64,000 bases of DNA, from positions 558,001-622,000 of the forward strand of contig NZ_CP048021.1 in NCBI RefSeq assembly GCF_010092505.1, in the 5' to 3' direction. This DNA comes from Virgibacillus sp. MSP4-1. Lineage in GTDB: Bacteria; Bacillota; Bacilli; Bacillales; Alkalibacillaceae. Shown here in pieces: positions 42,036-51,657 of the stretch. The first letter of the stretch is position 1. The number at the start of each line of letters is the position of its first letter. Below the pieces are notes generated by a model. That model saw nothing but the letters and a program-made list of their open reading frames with translations, was not told the origin of the DNA and searched no databases. The position numbers and the translations under genes were made by a program.

Positions 42036-42430
42036 CTATAATCCCCCCAAAGCTTCCTCAATCGTCTGATCCCCTGACAGTAAATCAAAGGACTTTTTAA
42101 AGGTGTTTTCCTCATCAAGACAGGCGAGAACCGTTTTGGCTACATCCTCACTGGGGATGGAATCGCCTTTTGTCATGTTTTCCGCAACCTGAATGTGGCC
42201 TGTACCTGGGTTCATTTAACAAACCGCCGGGGCGCACGATGGTGTAGTTTAGTTCGCTGTCAATTAAAGCCCGATCTGCATAATGCTTGGCGACATAGTA
42301 GGGTTTGAGTGGTTCATACCAGTTTTCGCGGTTATTTGCCTGAAATGCACTGACCATCACAAACCGTTTCACATCCGCCTGCTGGGCTGCTTCAATGGTT
42401 TTAATGGCCCCATCCAGGTCCGCAAGTATG
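42036..42430 (-). pseudogene. frameshifted, 5'-truncated NAD(P)-binding (SDR/YwnB-like) gene
   Basis: One frame encodes DGAIKTIEAAQQADVKRFVM through NYTIVRPGGLLNEP, the second half of an atypical SDR. The match continues only after a frameshift near 42200 as GTGHIQVAENMTKGDSIPSE, then VAKTVLACLDEENTFKKSF and SGDQTIEEALGGL before a stop at 42036. The N-terminal Rossmann glycine motif is missing: the frame breaks off about 10-15 bases from the end of the sigma-54 regulator gene. Both a deletion and a frameshift mark it as inactive. A sequencing error could explain the frameshift but not the missing start. Confidence 0.7.
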
Positions 42431-42439
42431 TGAATAGGT

Positions 42440-44578
42440 TCAGGACATGGATGTGAAATCCAGTGTTTGCTGGATGTTGTATTGCTTTAGTTTTTTATAT
42501 AAGGTTGTTCGGCTGACCCCTAAGAGTTGTGCTGTCCTGGTGCGATTTCCGCCACATTCCTTAAGCGCTTTCAAAATAGCCTGCTTTTCTGAACTGTGGA
42601 CTGATTTATTTCGTTTGTCGGCCAGATCGAATTTAGGTTGGTCAGGCTTTGGCTGTGAATCCTGATTTGCCTCGAGTACATTCAGTTCATCAGGCAAATG
42701 ATGGGGTTCGATCCAATTGGATGGGCAAAAGTGAACCGCTCGTTCTAAAACATTTTCCAGCTCGCGAATATTTCCCGGCCAGTGGTATTGTTCAAATTTC
42801 TGAATGACGTCAGGGGAAACACCGGCAATGGTTTTATTGGTTTTGGCATTAATTTTCGTGATGAAATGTTTACAAAGAAGGGGGATGTCATCCAGGTGCT
42901 CCCGCAGTGGCGGAATTTTGAGACGAATGACGTGGATCCGGTAAAACAGATCCTCCCTGAAATCTCCATTTCGGACTAGTTTGGCTAAGTCTTTATTCGT
43001 AGCGGCCAGGATTCGGACATCTACTTTGGTGGGCTGGGTGGCTCCGATTTTTTCGAATTCCTGCTCCTGAAGTACACGCAGCAGTTTGGTCTGCAAAGTT
43101 AAAGGCATATCCCCGATTTCATCGAGAAAAAGGGTGCCTTTGTGAGCCAGTTCGAACTTTCCGGGTTTTCCGCCTTTTTTCGCCCCTGTAAACGCTCCGT
43201 CCACATAGCCAAAAAACTCTGATTCCAATAGCTCCTCCGGGATAGCGGCACAGTTGACTTTGATAAAGGACCCTTTTCGGCCGGAATGGTGATGGATTCC
43301 CTCCGCAAAAAGCTCCTTGCCTGTTCCGCTTTCCCCTGTAATCAGAATGTTTGAAAAGGACTTGGAGGCAATCATCGCTTCTTCCTTTACTTTATTCATT
43401 TGATCATTGGAGGTAATGATGGGGGTGAAAGGGTTGGATTTTTTGGACATTCGCATGAGTTCTTTCCGGTAAAAGGACACTTCACTTTCGAGCTTCTCCA
43501 TATGTAATAAAATGTCCCGCCACGTGTCGAGCTGCTGGAAGATGATCTTAAATATCGCACCGATTTTCTGTCCATTTTGATAAATAGGCATACTGGTTGC
43601 GATGCATTTTTTCCGATTGATTTCGATGAGTTCTCCTTCCACTTTTTCCTTGTTTTTCAAGGTTTGATTCGCATGGATTTCCGGAGCAATCGCAGACAGA
43701 GCTTTACCCAAGACTTCTTCCTTTGTTTGAATTTGATAAAGGTTCAGAAAGCCCTGGTTGGTTCTCGTAATCTTTCCATGGTTATCGGTGATGATGACGG
43801 CATCGTAAGCTAGTTCCAAAGCACTGTCTAACAGCTGCTTTAAATGGGTAGTTGTTTCCAGTTCATCAGCAATTTTTTCATAAGAGGTGACATCCCGGAG
43901 GACAACCATGGCTCCTGATACCCGGTTGAGTTCCCGAATGGGGATAAAGGAAGCGATAACGGTCTGGTTGTAAATCGTCATTCGTTTTGCATCAATGATG
44001 GTCCCTGTCCGGATGGCTTCGGATAATTTTTTTCCCAAATCAGGAAAGAGTCTGATGATGTGTTCAGGGTGAAGGTCCTGCTGCTCAATTTTTAGCAGCT
44101 TAAGAGCGGTTTGGTTATAAGCTGTAACGTTTAGGGCTGAATCAACAGAGATAACGGATTCCTGGAGGTTTTCAATAAGCGAGGTCATGCGGTTGATGGT
44201 ATGTTCCAATGCTGTCATGTGAGAGGTGACTAAGTCTGATTTTGACATGATTCCAAAAACTTTTTCCTGATGATCAAGAACAACGGCCTGGCTGACATTG
44301 CCTTCCATCATTTTGTCTCTGGCTTCATAAAGGGTCTGATCCTTATGAATGGTAATGACTCTGGTTTTCATCAGGGGCTCAATGCCATCATCCAGGGAAG
44401 ACTCATTGAGGAGCGCCCGGTAAATGGAATATTTGTGGACGATTCCCAGCAATTGATTCTGATCGGTCACACAGCCTATATCGACCTGATGATGCAGGAA
44501 GGCTGACAGGGCTTCTCTTATTGTGCTATCCAGTGAGAGTTGAACATAGTTTACCGTCGTAAAATGTTTTACCTTCAA
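42440..44578 (-). CDS. sigma-54-dependent transcriptional activator (CBS-PAS-PAS-AAA+-Fis)
   Basis: 712 residues. Two CBS motifs (about 1-120, with [15 protein letters not shown] and [12 protein letters not shown]), two PAS domains (about 130-240 and 255-355), and an AAA+ domain with Walker A GESGTGKE, the sigma-54 contact loop GAFTGA and Walker [10 protein letters not shown]. The Fis-type helix-turn-helix [20 protein letters not shown] ends the protein. Start: TTG 44578 with AGGAGGGGGAG 6 bases upstream; the longer frame to 44749 crosses the enhancer candidate. It diverges from the Atu-like operon that it most likely activates. Confidence 0.93.
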   Translation of the reverse strand: MKVKHFTTVNYVQLSLDSTIREALSAFLHHQVDIGCVTDQNQLLGIVHKYSIYRALLNESSLDDGIEPLMKTRVITIHKDQTLYEARDKMMEGNVSQAVVLDHQEKVFGIMSKSDLVTSHMTALEHTINRMTSLIENLQESVISVDSALNVTAYNQTALKLLKIEQQDLHPEHIIRLFPDLGKKLSEAIRTGTIIDAKRMTIYNQTVIASFIPIRELNRVSGAMVVLRDVTSYEKIADELETTTHLKQLLDSALELAYDAVIITDNHGKITRTNQGFLNLYQIQTKEEVLGKALSAIAPEIHANQTLKNKEKVEGELIEINRKKCIATSMPIYQNGQKIGAIFKIIFQQLDTWRDILLHMEKLESEVSFYRKELMRMSKKSNPFTPIITSNDQMNKVKEEAMIASKSFSNILITGESGTGKELFAEGIHHHSGRKGSFIKVNCAAIPEELLESEFFGYVDGAFTGAKKGGKPGKFELAHKGTLFLDEIGDMPLTLQTKLLRVLQEQEFEKIGATQPTKVDVRILAATNKDLAKLVRNGDFREDLFYRIHVIRLKIPPLREHLDDIPLLCKHFITKINAKTNKTIAGVSPDVIQKFEQYHWPGNIRELENVLERAVHFCPSNWIEPHHLPDELNVLEANQDSQPKPDQPKFDLADKRNKSVHSSEKQAILKALKECGGNRTRTAQLLGVSRTTLYKKLKQYNIQQTLDFTSMS

Positions 44579-44674
44579 GTATGCTCCCCCTCCTAAGTTA
44601 TTAGAAAATTCAAACGAACTAATTTTATTATAGCGTAAGTCAACCGAACTGACAATGAACAGTTGTAAAGAGGA

Positions 44675-44710
44675 GTACACACTTGTAAACCTTTCTTTAC
44701 ACATGTGTAC
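44675..44710. promoter_or_regulatory. candidate upstream activator site (36-base inverted repeat)
   Basis: Arms GTACACACTTGTAAA and TTTACACATGTGTAC match at 13 of 15 positions around a 6-base centre. It lies about 112 bases upstream of the -24 box, a normal position for a sigma-54 enhancer, and 97 bases upstream of the regulator's own start. Confidence 0.68.
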
Positions 44711-44821
44711 AATTGACGGCCGTGTTGGAAAAAGAATTCTCTGACACAAGAAAATTTTTTCCCGGGAGGATCATGGGCGTAAGGGAATGATTAGGCAAAT
44801 AATTAATTGAATATTCAGTAT

Positions 44822-44839
44822 TTGGCATGAATTTTGCAT
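44822..44839 (+). promoter_or_regulatory. sigma-54 (-24/-12) promoter of the Atu-like operon
   Basis: TTGGCATGAATTTTGCAT: TGGCA and TTGCA with the required 5-base spacing after TGGCAT. It lies 133 bases ahead of the first gene of the operon. Confidence 0.9.
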
Positions 44840-44866
44840 GATACATGTAGTGAAGAGGAAAATTAA

Positions 44867-44934
44867 TCAAGCATGAATGGGCCGTATTCCCCCACATCAA
44901 GTTTTGAGGGTAACCCAACAAGACTAAGTAGGGG
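44867..44934 (+). repeat. dispersed GGCCGTAAT-type repeat, copy 6
   Basis: CAAGCATGAATGGGCCGTAT, CCCCCACATCAAGTTTTGAG and GGTAACCCAACAAGACTAAG. It lies in the predicted 5' leader of the sigma-54 operon, between the promoter and the first start codon. Confidence 0.68.
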
Positions 44935-44971
44935 AAAGGCCGGAAAATGATCATTTATAGGGAGGCAGCCA

Positions 44972-45757
44972 ATGAAGTATGAAACGATTCTTTATGAAGT
45001 GAAGGACTATGTGGCAAAACTTACCATTAATCTGCCGGATATGCGCAATCCGCTGACAGAGCAATCCGCCGGGGAGCTGCTGTCAGCCATCAGAGAGGCG
45101 GACCGGGACCCCGAGGTAAGGGCGATTGTCATCACCGGGGCTGGCAAGGCCTTTTCTGCCGGTGGAAATTTAAATGAATTTAAGAAAAATCTCGAAAAAA
45201 CCGCACCTGAACTATATTTTGAAGGGCGGGCGAGTACGGAGCTTTTTAAGGCCGGAGCCGAAGTAAGGACGCCGCTGATTGCCAGTGTCAATGGGCCGGC
45301 ACTCGGAGGAGGAACAGGCCTTGTGGCGATGTGTCACATTGCGATTGCCTCCAGTGAAGCGAAACTGGGGCTTACAGAGCTAAAGCTTGGTCTTGTGCCT
45401 TTTGTTATTATGCCCTGGGTACGAAGAGCAGTTGGGGAAAGAAAGTTTCTTGAAATGATGCTGACCGCTCAGGTTTTTAAGGCAGAAGAGGCGAAGGAAT
45501 TAAATCTCATTCACCAGGTAGTCGCACCGGAACATCTTGAAGAAGAAACAATGAAACTGGCCCATCAGGTGGCATCCTTCAGTCCGCTGGCCGTCCAGTT
45601 GAGCCTGGATGCTTATTTTCAGTCGGAACAGATGGATCGAATGAAGTCCTTTGATTTCCTGTCAGATTTACGCCTGGTCTCGTTTATGAGTGAGGATTTA
45701 AAAGAGGGGGCCAGTGCATTTCTGGAAAAGCGCCCCCCGCAGTGGAAGGGAAAATAA
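44972..45757 (+). CDS. enoyl-CoA hydratase/isomerase family protein
   Basis: 261-residue crotonase-fold enzyme. Oxyanion-hole segments are KAFSAGGNLNEF (about 58-69) and NGPALGGGTGLV (about 106-117); LGLTELKLGLVPF supplies a Glu at the usual catalytic position. GGGAGG lies about 8 bases before the ATG. First gene of the sigma-54 operon; by position it could be the isohexenylglutaconyl-CoA or methylglutaconyl-CoA hydratase (AtuE/LiuC role). Substrate cannot be fixed from sequence. Confidence 0.92.
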   Translation: MKYETILYEVKDYVAKLTINLPDMRNPLTEQSAGELLSAIREADRDPEVRAIVITGAGKAFSAGGNLNEFKKNLEKTAPELYFEGRASTELFKAGAEVRTPLIASVNGPALGGGTGLVAMCHIAIASSEAKLGLTELKLGLVPFVIMPWVRRAVGERKFLEMMLTAQVFKAEEAKELNLIHQVVAPEHLEEETMKLAHQVASFSPLAVQLSLDAYFQSEQMDRMKSFDFLSDLRLVSFMSEDLKEGASAFLEKRPPQWKGK

Positions 45758-45779
45758 ATTTTTAAAGGGGGAAATGATG

Positions 45780-46001
45780 ATGGGGGAAATTCAGGCCACG
45801 ATGGCAGCGAATGTGTGGAAGGTTGAAGTCGAGGAAAACGACATGGTAAAAGCGGGAGATATTGTCGTCATCCTGGAATCTATGAAAATGGAAATTCCAA
45901 TTGAAGCAGAACAGGATGGGGTGGTCACCGCCGTAGAAACTGTAGAAGGCGACTTTGTACAGGAGGGCCAGGTTCTGTTAACCATAAGGGAAGAATCATA
46001 G
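45780..46001 (+). CDS. biotin carboxyl carrier domain protein
   Basis: 73-residue lipoyl/biotinyl domain. ILESMKMEIP carries the biotinylated Lys (about residue 36) in the canonical MKM. Three ATGs in a row start the frame; 45780 lies 8 bases from GGGGG and is preferred. As a free-standing carrier it would serve the carboxyltransferase (50083) and biotin carboxylase (55291) of the same operon. Confidence 0.93.
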   Translation: MGEIQATMAANVWKVEVEENDMVKAGDIVVILESMKMEIPIEAEQDGVVTAVETVEGDFVQEGQVLLTIREES

Positions 46002-46020
46002 AAAGGAGGCAGATACGGTT

Positions 46021-47397
46021 ATGAAAAATGTGAGAATTGGAGCTGCACAGGGTTTTTACGGGGATACGATTGAACCTGCTGTTGCCACGGCAGAAAAAGG
46101 AGATGTGCAATATATTTGCTTTGATGCCCTGGCAGAGCTGACGATGGCCATTTTAAAAAAGGACCAGATGAAAAATGAAAAGGCCGGCTACACGAAGGAT
46201 ATTTCCCTGCAAATGAAGGCGCTTCTACCTTATGTGAAAGAGAAAGGCATTAAGCTTTTGACCAATGCAGGCGGCATTAATCCAGAAGGGGCCCAGCAGG
46301 AGATTATCCGGGTGGCTGAAGAGCTTGGCATGGATGATTTAAAGGTAGCTGTCGTGACGGGGGACAATGTGCTCGACCGTATAGATGAATTTCAGGATCG
46401 GGGAATTTCGCTCAACCATCTGGAAACGGATGAGCCGATTGAAACGGTAAAAGATAAACTTGTTTTTGCAAACGCATACATTGGGGCCAGACCTATTGTG
46501 AAGGCGCTGGAATCCGGCGCAGATATTGTGGTGACAGGCCGCACAACGGACACTGCCCAATTCCTTGCTCCCTTAATCTATGAATTTGGCTGGGGAGAAG
46601 AGGAGTGGGATAGACTTGCAAGCGGTGTGTTTATGGGGCATTTACTGGAATGCTCAGCCCAATCGACAGGTGGAAATTTTAGTGGCAACTGGTGGGAGAT
46701 TGAGGGCTTTGACCGGATTGGCTATCCGATTGCAGAATTCAGCGAAAATGGGGATTTTACCGTAAGCAAAGTGGAAGACCGTGGGGGACTCGTAACGGTG
46801 GACACCGTTAAAGAACAGATGCTTTATGAGATTCATGACCCTGCGAACTATATCACGCCGGATGTGGTCGTGGATATTACGAATGTGCAGCTCGAACATA
46901 CCGGTCCGAATGAGGTCAAGGTGACAGGCACCCGCGGGAAACCCCGTCCGGATACTTTGAAAGTCGTCATGGGGTATGAAAATGGTTATACAGGTCAGGT
47001 GATGGTTGGTTTTTCCTGGCCCGATCCTCTAAAAAAGGCGAAAAAAGTAGACGAAATCATCCGAAAGCAAATCAAGCAACGGGGGCTGGACTATGACGAG
47101 GTCAGAACGGATTTTGTCGGCTATAATTCCCTACATGGACCGTTAGCTCATGAGTATGCAGAGGAGTTAAATGAAATCTATTTACGCATGGCTGTCCGGG
47201 CGAAAACCAAAAAGGAGGCAGCAAAATTCAGCCGCTTATTCCCGCCATTAGCCTTGAATGGTCCTCCGACAATGAGTGGTTTTACCGGGAATACCGCACC
47301 ACGGGCACTGATTGGAATGTGGTCAGCGTTAATCCCCCGGGAGTTGGTTGAGGATCATATTCAGATAAAAAATGTGGAGGTGTCGGCCATTGGCTAG
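46021..47397 (+). CDS. AtuA-family acyclic terpene utilization protein (DUF1446)
   Basis: 458 residues. The N-terminal RIGAAQGFYGDTIEPAVATA, LTNAGGINPEGAQQEI, VVTGRTTDTAQFLAPLIYEF and CSAQSTGGNFSGNWW blocks are those of AtuA/DUF1446, found in terpene (atu) clusters and other acyl-CoA carboxylase clusters; its chemistry is not established to my knowledge. The frame overlaps the next gene by 8 bases. AGGAGG precedes the ATG. Confidence 0.92.
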   Translation: MKNVRIGAAQGFYGDTIEPAVATAEKGDVQYICFDALAELTMAILKKDQMKNEKAGYTKDISLQMKALLPYVKEKGIKLLTNAGGINPEGAQQEIIRVAEELGMDDLKVAVVTGDNVLDRIDEFQDRGISLNHLETDEPIETVKDKLVFANAYIGARPIVKALESGADIVVTGRTTDTAQFLAPLIYEFGWGEEEWDRLASGVFMGHLLECSAQSTGGNFSGNWWEIEGFDRIGYPIAEFSENGDFTVSKVEDRGGLVTVDTVKEQMLYEIHDPANYITPDVVVDITNVQLEHTGPNEVKVTGTRGKPRPDTLKVVMGYENGYTGQVMVGFSWPDPLKKAKKVDEIIRKQIKQRGLDYDEVRTDFVGYNSLHGPLAHEYAEELNEIYLRMAVRAKTKKEAAKFSRLFPPLALNGPPTMSGFTGNTAPRALIGMWSALIPRELVEDHIQIKNVEVSAIG

Positions 47398-47734
47398 TGT
47401 ACAGTTAAAAGACGTCGCTCAGGCACGGGCCGGAGATAAAGGGAACAAGGTGAATATTGGTCTGTTTGCACCTGATGAGGAGTGGTTTGAACGTTTTCAA
47501 TCCGAGGTGACTCCTGAGCGGGTCAAAGATCATTTTCAAGGGCTGGTCAAAGGGGATGTAGTCCGATATGAGCTTCCAAATATCCACGCCTTTAATTTTG
47601 TTTTAACAGAAGCGCTCGATGGGGGAGGTTCTTCTTCCATCAGGATGGATAATCTGGGGAAGTGCTTCGGAGCGAATTTGCTTCGGATGGAGATTGATGT
47701 AAGTGAAGAAGTGCGAAAAGAAGAAAAGAGGTGA
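47390..47734 (+). CDS. AtuA-associated small protein
   Basis: 114 residues with VQLKDVAQARAGDKGNKVNI at the N-terminus and FVLTEALDGGGSSSIRMDNL in the middle. In many genomes this domain is fused to the C-terminus of AtuA; here it is a separate gene starting with TTG 47390 (GGAGGTG 7 bases upstream) inside the end of the AtuA gene. The two products probably form one complex. Function unknown. Confidence 0.87.
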   Translation: MASVQLKDVAQARAGDKGNKVNIGLFAPDEEWFERFQSEVTPERVKDHFQGLVKGDVVRYELPNIHAFNFVLTEALDGGGSSSIRMDNLGKCFGANLLRMEIDVSEEVRKEEKR

Positions 47735-47739
47735 ACAAA

Positions 47740-48888
47740 ATGCCCTATGAACCTTATATGACCGAAGAACATGATCAACTACGGCAAACCATCCGGAAAT
47801 TTGTGGAGAAGGAGATTATCCCTTACGTCGATGAATGGGAGGCCGCCGGGGAATTTCCAAGAAGTCTGTTTGAACGGATGGGAGAGCTGGGATTTTTAGG
47901 CTTTCATTATCCTGAATCTGTCGGAGGGCAGGGAGGCGATTATTTTACCAAGCTTGTCCTGGCCGAGGAATTAAACAAATGTGGCTGTGGCGGGGTACCG
48001 ATGGCCATTGCGGTGCAGACGGATATGGCGACCCCCCCGATTTATAAGTTTGGCAATGCAGATCAGCATGAACGTTTTCTCACCCCTGCGATAAGAGGGG
48101 AAAAAATCGCCGCCATTGGCATTACGGAGCCAAATAACGGTTCGGATGTACAGGGGATTCAGACACGGGCGAGAAGAGATGGCGATGAATGGGTGATTAA
48201 CGGAACGAAAACCTTTATTACCAATGGGACGAAAGCGGACTTTGTGACACTGGTGACCCGAACCTCCGATGAACCGGGCGCAGATGGAATCAGTCTGTTT
48301 CTGGTGGATACAGATACGCCTGGGTTTTCGGTTGGGAAAAAGCTCGACAAAGTGGGGATGCGTTCCTCGGATACCGCTGAACTTATTTTTGATCAGGTGC
48401 GGGTTCCGAACGAAAATTTACTCGGGGAAGAAGGCAAGGGATTCTATCAAATTATGTGGCAGCTTCAGGGAGAACGGATGATAGGAGCTGCAGGTGCCAT
48501 AGGCGGTGCTGATTTCGCTTATGAGCAGGCGCTGAACTATGCCCGAAATCGTATCGCTTTTGAACAGCCCATTAGCCGTTTTCAGGTGATTTCCCACTTG
48601 CTGGCGGAAATGAAAACGGAAATTGAAGTATGCCGTGAGCTCACCTATGCTACTGCCTATCGTTTCTCTAAGGGAGAGGTTCCGGCAAAGGAGATTTCCA
48701 TGACGAAATTATCAGCGGTCCAGATGGCCCATTGGGTAGCGGATCGGGCCCTGCAAATCCATGGAGGACACGGCTATATGGCGGAATATCCGATTGAGCG
48801 TAACTGGCGGGACAGTCGCCTGGCGCGTATTGGCGGAGGAACAGACGAAATTATGAAAGAGATTATTGCCAAACAAATGGAAATTTAA
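47740..48888 (+). CDS. acyl-CoA dehydrogenase (first of two)
   Basis: 382 residues, FAD-dependent. Signatures: ITEPNNGSDVQGIQTRA (substrate/FAD loop), INGTKTFITNG, and IHGGHGYMAEYPIERNWRD. The C-terminal segment reads RIGGGTDEIM, where the medium-chain enzymes have YEGT; the Gly in place of Glu resembles isovaleryl-CoA dehydrogenase-type enzymes, whose catalytic Glu is elsewhere. ATG 47740 follows AGAGGTGA; a GTG at 47731 is the alternative. Likely oxidises a branched or citronellyl-type acyl-CoA. Confidence 0.93.
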   Translation: MPYEPYMTEEHDQLRQTIRKFVEKEIIPYVDEWEAAGEFPRSLFERMGELGFLGFHYPESVGGQGGDYFTKLVLAEELNKCGCGGVPMAIAVQTDMATPPIYKFGNADQHERFLTPAIRGEKIAAIGITEPNNGSDVQGIQTRARRDGDEWVINGTKTFITNGTKADFVTLVTRTSDEPGADGISLFLVDTDTPGFSVGKKLDKVGMRSSDTAELIFDQVRVPNENLLGEEGKGFYQIMWQLQGERMIGAAGAIGGADFAYEQALNYARNRIAFEQPISRFQVISHLLAEMKTEIEVCRELTYATAYRFSKGEVPAKEISMTKLSAVQMAHWVADRALQIHGGHGYMAEYPIERNWRDSRLARIGGGTDEIMKEIIAKQMEI

Positions 48889-48908
48889 CATGGGAAGGGG
48901 GAAGGATG

Positions 48909-50060
48909 ATGGCTCATTGGATTTTTCAGGATGAACACCACATGTTCCGAAAAGCGGTCCGGAAATTTATAGAAAAGGAAATCATTCCGAATGTCGAAAA
49001 ATGGGAAAGAGAAGAAGAGGTTCCCAGGAGTCTGTATGAACGAATGGGAGAGTTAGGCTATCTGGGCATTAAATTTCCCGAAATATACGGGGGAAGTGAT
49101 TCAGATATCATTACGGAAGCGGTCCTGATTGAGGAAATGGCCAAATGCGGCTCCGGGGGTGTGGCAGCTGCCATTGGTGCTCATACAGGAATTGCCATGA
49201 CAAACATTTGGAAATATGGAAGTGAAGAGCAAAAGCAGAACTATCTTGTTCCAGGGATTAAAGGTGAAAAAATTTCCGCCTTGGCCATTACAGAGCCAAG
49301 TGGAGGGTCTGACGTTTCTGCCATCAAAACGACAGCAAAGAAGAGCGGCAGTCACTATATTTTGAATGGCTCCAAAACGTTTATTACGAATGGGGTCCAT
49401 GCGGACTATGTCATAGTCGCGGCGAAAACAAGAGAAGAGCCTGTTCATCGAAACATCAGCCTTTTTATTGTGGAGTCGGACTGGGAAGGATTTTCTGCAG
49501 GAAAGAAACTGAAAAAGCTGGGCTGGCATGCTTCGGATACAGGAGAATTATTTTTCGATGAGGTGAAAGTCCCGGAAGAAAATCTGATCGGCCGTGAACA
49601 TGAAGGCTTTCTATATATTATGGAAAACTTTCAATTTGAACGTCTCAGTATGGCTCTGGGCTGTGTGGGGCTGGGTGAACTGGCGTTGGAGACAGCGAAA
49701 AAATACAGTCAGGAGCGGATTCAGTTCAATCGTCCTTTATCGAAGTTTCAGGTGCTGCGCCACAAGATGGTCGATATGGCTGTCGATCTAGAAAAAGCCC
49801 GAAATATCACCTACCGTGCTCTGTATTTGTATAACAAAGGAGAGGACGTCGTTACAGAGGCCACCATGGCCAAGGTGTATGCGACCGAAATGATTCGCCG
49901 GGTAACCGACCAGGCCTTGCAAATTCATGGTGGAAACGGATATATGATGGAATATGATGTTCAGCGTTTCTGGCGTGACGCCCGTATTCAGTCGATTGGA
50001 GGCGGAACCACCCAGATTATGAACGAAATCCTGACGAAGCGTTTAGGAATTATCTCGTAA
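48909..50060 (+). CDS. acyl-CoA dehydrogenase (second of two)
   Basis: 383 residues, paralogue of the preceding protein with the same layout: TEPSGGSDVSAIKTTA, NGSKTFITNG, IHGGNGYMMEYDVQRFWRD and IGGGTTQIMNE. As in its neighbour, Glu is absent at the YEGT position. The pair lies back to back with 20 bases between them and probably handles successive intermediates or chain lengths, or forms a hetero-oligomer. Two ATGs open the frame; 48909 is better spaced from AAGGGGG. Confidence 0.93.
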   Translation: MAHWIFQDEHHMFRKAVRKFIEKEIIPNVEKWEREEEVPRSLYERMGELGYLGIKFPEIYGGSDSDIITEAVLIEEMAKCGSGGVAAAIGAHTGIAMTNIWKYGSEEQKQNYLVPGIKGEKISALAITEPSGGSDVSAIKTTAKKSGSHYILNGSKTFITNGVHADYVIVAAKTREEPVHRNISLFIVESDWEGFSAGKKLKKLGWHASDTGELFFDEVKVPEENLIGREHEGFLYIMENFQFERLSMALGCVGLGELALETAKKYSQERIQFNRPLSKFQVLRHKMVDMAVDLEKARNITYRALYLYNKGEDVVTEATMAKVYATEMIRRVTDQALQIHGGNGYMMEYDVQRFWRDARIQSIGGGTTQIMNEILTKRLGIIS

Positions 50061-50082
50061 AAATCGAAAGGATGTGTGCCGT

Positions 50083-51612
50083 TTGGAAAGAGAGTGGAAA
50101 GTATTAGCGGAAAGAGAACGAATCCATAAAGGCGGAAAAAGTCACGATAAATTGGAGAAAGCGGGAAAACGGTTTGTGCGGGATCGCTTGAAGCTTTATT
50201 TTGATGAGGAGAGGCCCTTTTATGAAACCGGACTGTTTGCCCAGGTGCTGAATGAGAAGCTTCCGGCAGACGGGGTGGTAACCGGTACAGGGAAGATGGA
50301 TGATCGAATCGTTTATTTTATGGCCAGTGATTTTACCGTGAAAGCTGGATCCATGGGGAAGTACCATAGTGAAAAAGTGTTGCGGATTCAGGAGGCTGCC
50401 ATTCGCGGCAAGAGGCCCATTGTTTATATGATCGATTCTTCCGGTGGACGGATTGATGAAGCTGGTGGATACCATGTTGAAAAATATTCAGGCGGGAAGA
50501 TTTTCTATAATCATAGTATTCTATCAGGCCGGGTTCCGCAGATTGCGGTGCTTTATGGCCCATGTTTTGCCGGAACAGCCTATATGCCTGTCTTTTCCGA
50601 TTTCACCATTATGGTCGATCAAATGGCCGGAATGGCGATTGCGTCTCCAAGGATGGTTCAAATGGCGACGACGCAGAAGGTGGATATTGAAGAGCTGGGC
50701 GGGTCTCATATGCACGCCACAAAGAGTGGATCGGCCGATTTTGTAGCAGAATCTGAAGAGCATGCGGCTGAAATTGTGAAAAAGCTGATGACCTATTTGC
50801 CGGATCATTTTGATGCAGAACTCCCGGAATACCCTGCCGCCGATCCGAAACTGGATCCAAAGGACATCGACAATCTTATTCCCCAGGAGCCAAACCGGGC
50901 TTATGATGTCCACAAACTGATTGATTCCATAGTCGATGCGGATAGTTTCTTAGAAGTGAAAAAGGATTATGCAAAGGAACTGGTTACAGGCTTTGCCCGG
51001 CTGAATGGGAAAACGGTCGGCATAGTAGCCAATCAGCCGATGCATAAGGGGGGAGCCATTTTCCCGGAGTCCTCTGATAAAGGAGCCAAATTTGTATGGA
51101 CGTGTGATGCCTACAACATTCCGCTCTTATATCTCTGTGACACCCCAGGCTTTATGGTAGGGACGAAGGTGGAACAGGAAGGCATATTACGAAAGGGACG
51201 CAATTTTATTTTTGCCAGCTCCTGTGCCAATGTACCGAAACTGTGTGTGATCGTGCGGAAAGCCTATGGGGCAGGCATTTATGCCATGGCGGGCCCGGCC
51301 TATGAACCGGATACAACCATCGCTCTTCCGTCTGCCGAAATAGCCATCATGGGACCTGAAGCTGCGATCAATGCAGTCTATTACAATAAAATACAGGCGG
51401 TGGAAGATCCAAAAGAACGGGCGGAATTAGTGAAAAAGCTGCAGGAGGAATACCGGGCAGGCTATGACATTTTTAAGCTATCGGGTGAACTGGTTGTGGA
51501 TGATTTAATAGTCCCAAGTGATTTGCGCGAGGAGCTGATCAGCCGTTATGAAACCTTTGAAAATAAAGATTTTAAACTGCCTGAGAGGAAACACTCCACG
51601 ATGTTGAGTTAA
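50083..51612 (+). CDS. acyl-CoA carboxylase carboxyltransferase subunit
   Basis: 509 residues with both halves of the carboxyltransferase fold. N-half: IVYMIDSSGGRIDEAGGYHV and VPQIAVLYGPCFAGTAYMPV; C-half: PLLYLCDTPGFMVGTKVEQE, KAYGAGIYAMAGPAYEPDTT and AIMGPEAAINAVYYNK. Both oxyanion glycine pairs are present. The motif sequences differ from those I recall for methylcrotonyl-CoA and geranyl-CoA carboxylases (for example GPCFAGTAYMP versus GSCTAGGAYVP), so the substrate is open. It starts with TTG 50083. Partners: the carrier at 45780 and biotin carboxylase at 55291. Confidence 0.92.
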   Translation: MEREWKVLAERERIHKGGKSHDKLEKAGKRFVRDRLKLYFDEERPFYETGLFAQVLNEKLPADGVVTGTGKMDDRIVYFMASDFTVKAGSMGKYHSEKVLRIQEAAIRGKRPIVYMIDSSGGRIDEAGGYHVEKYSGGKIFYNHSILSGRVPQIAVLYGPCFAGTAYMPVFSDFTIMVDQMAGMAIASPRMVQMATTQKVDIEELGGSHMHATKSGSADFVAESEEHAAEIVKKLMTYLPDHFDAELPEYPAADPKLDPKDIDNLIPQEPNRAYDVHKLIDSIVDADSFLEVKKDYAKELVTGFARLNGKTVGIVANQPMHKGGAIFPESSDKGAKFVWTCDAYNIPLLYLCDTPGFMVGTKVEQEGILRKGRNFIFASSCANVPKLCVIVRKAYGAGIYAMAGPAYEPDTTIALPSAEIAIMGPEAAINAVYYNKIQAVEDPKERAELVKKLQEEYRAGYDIFKLSGELVVDDLIVPSDLREELISRYETFENKDFKLPERKHSTMLS

Positions 51613-51657
51613 TCCGGGAGATCATTAGTTTTTTCAATACCAAAGGAGGGTGATGTT

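Noticed and set aside
44579-44749. N-terminal extension of the sigma-54 activator
   Set aside because: It would cross the inverted-repeat activator site; TTG 44578 has an AGGAGG-type site.
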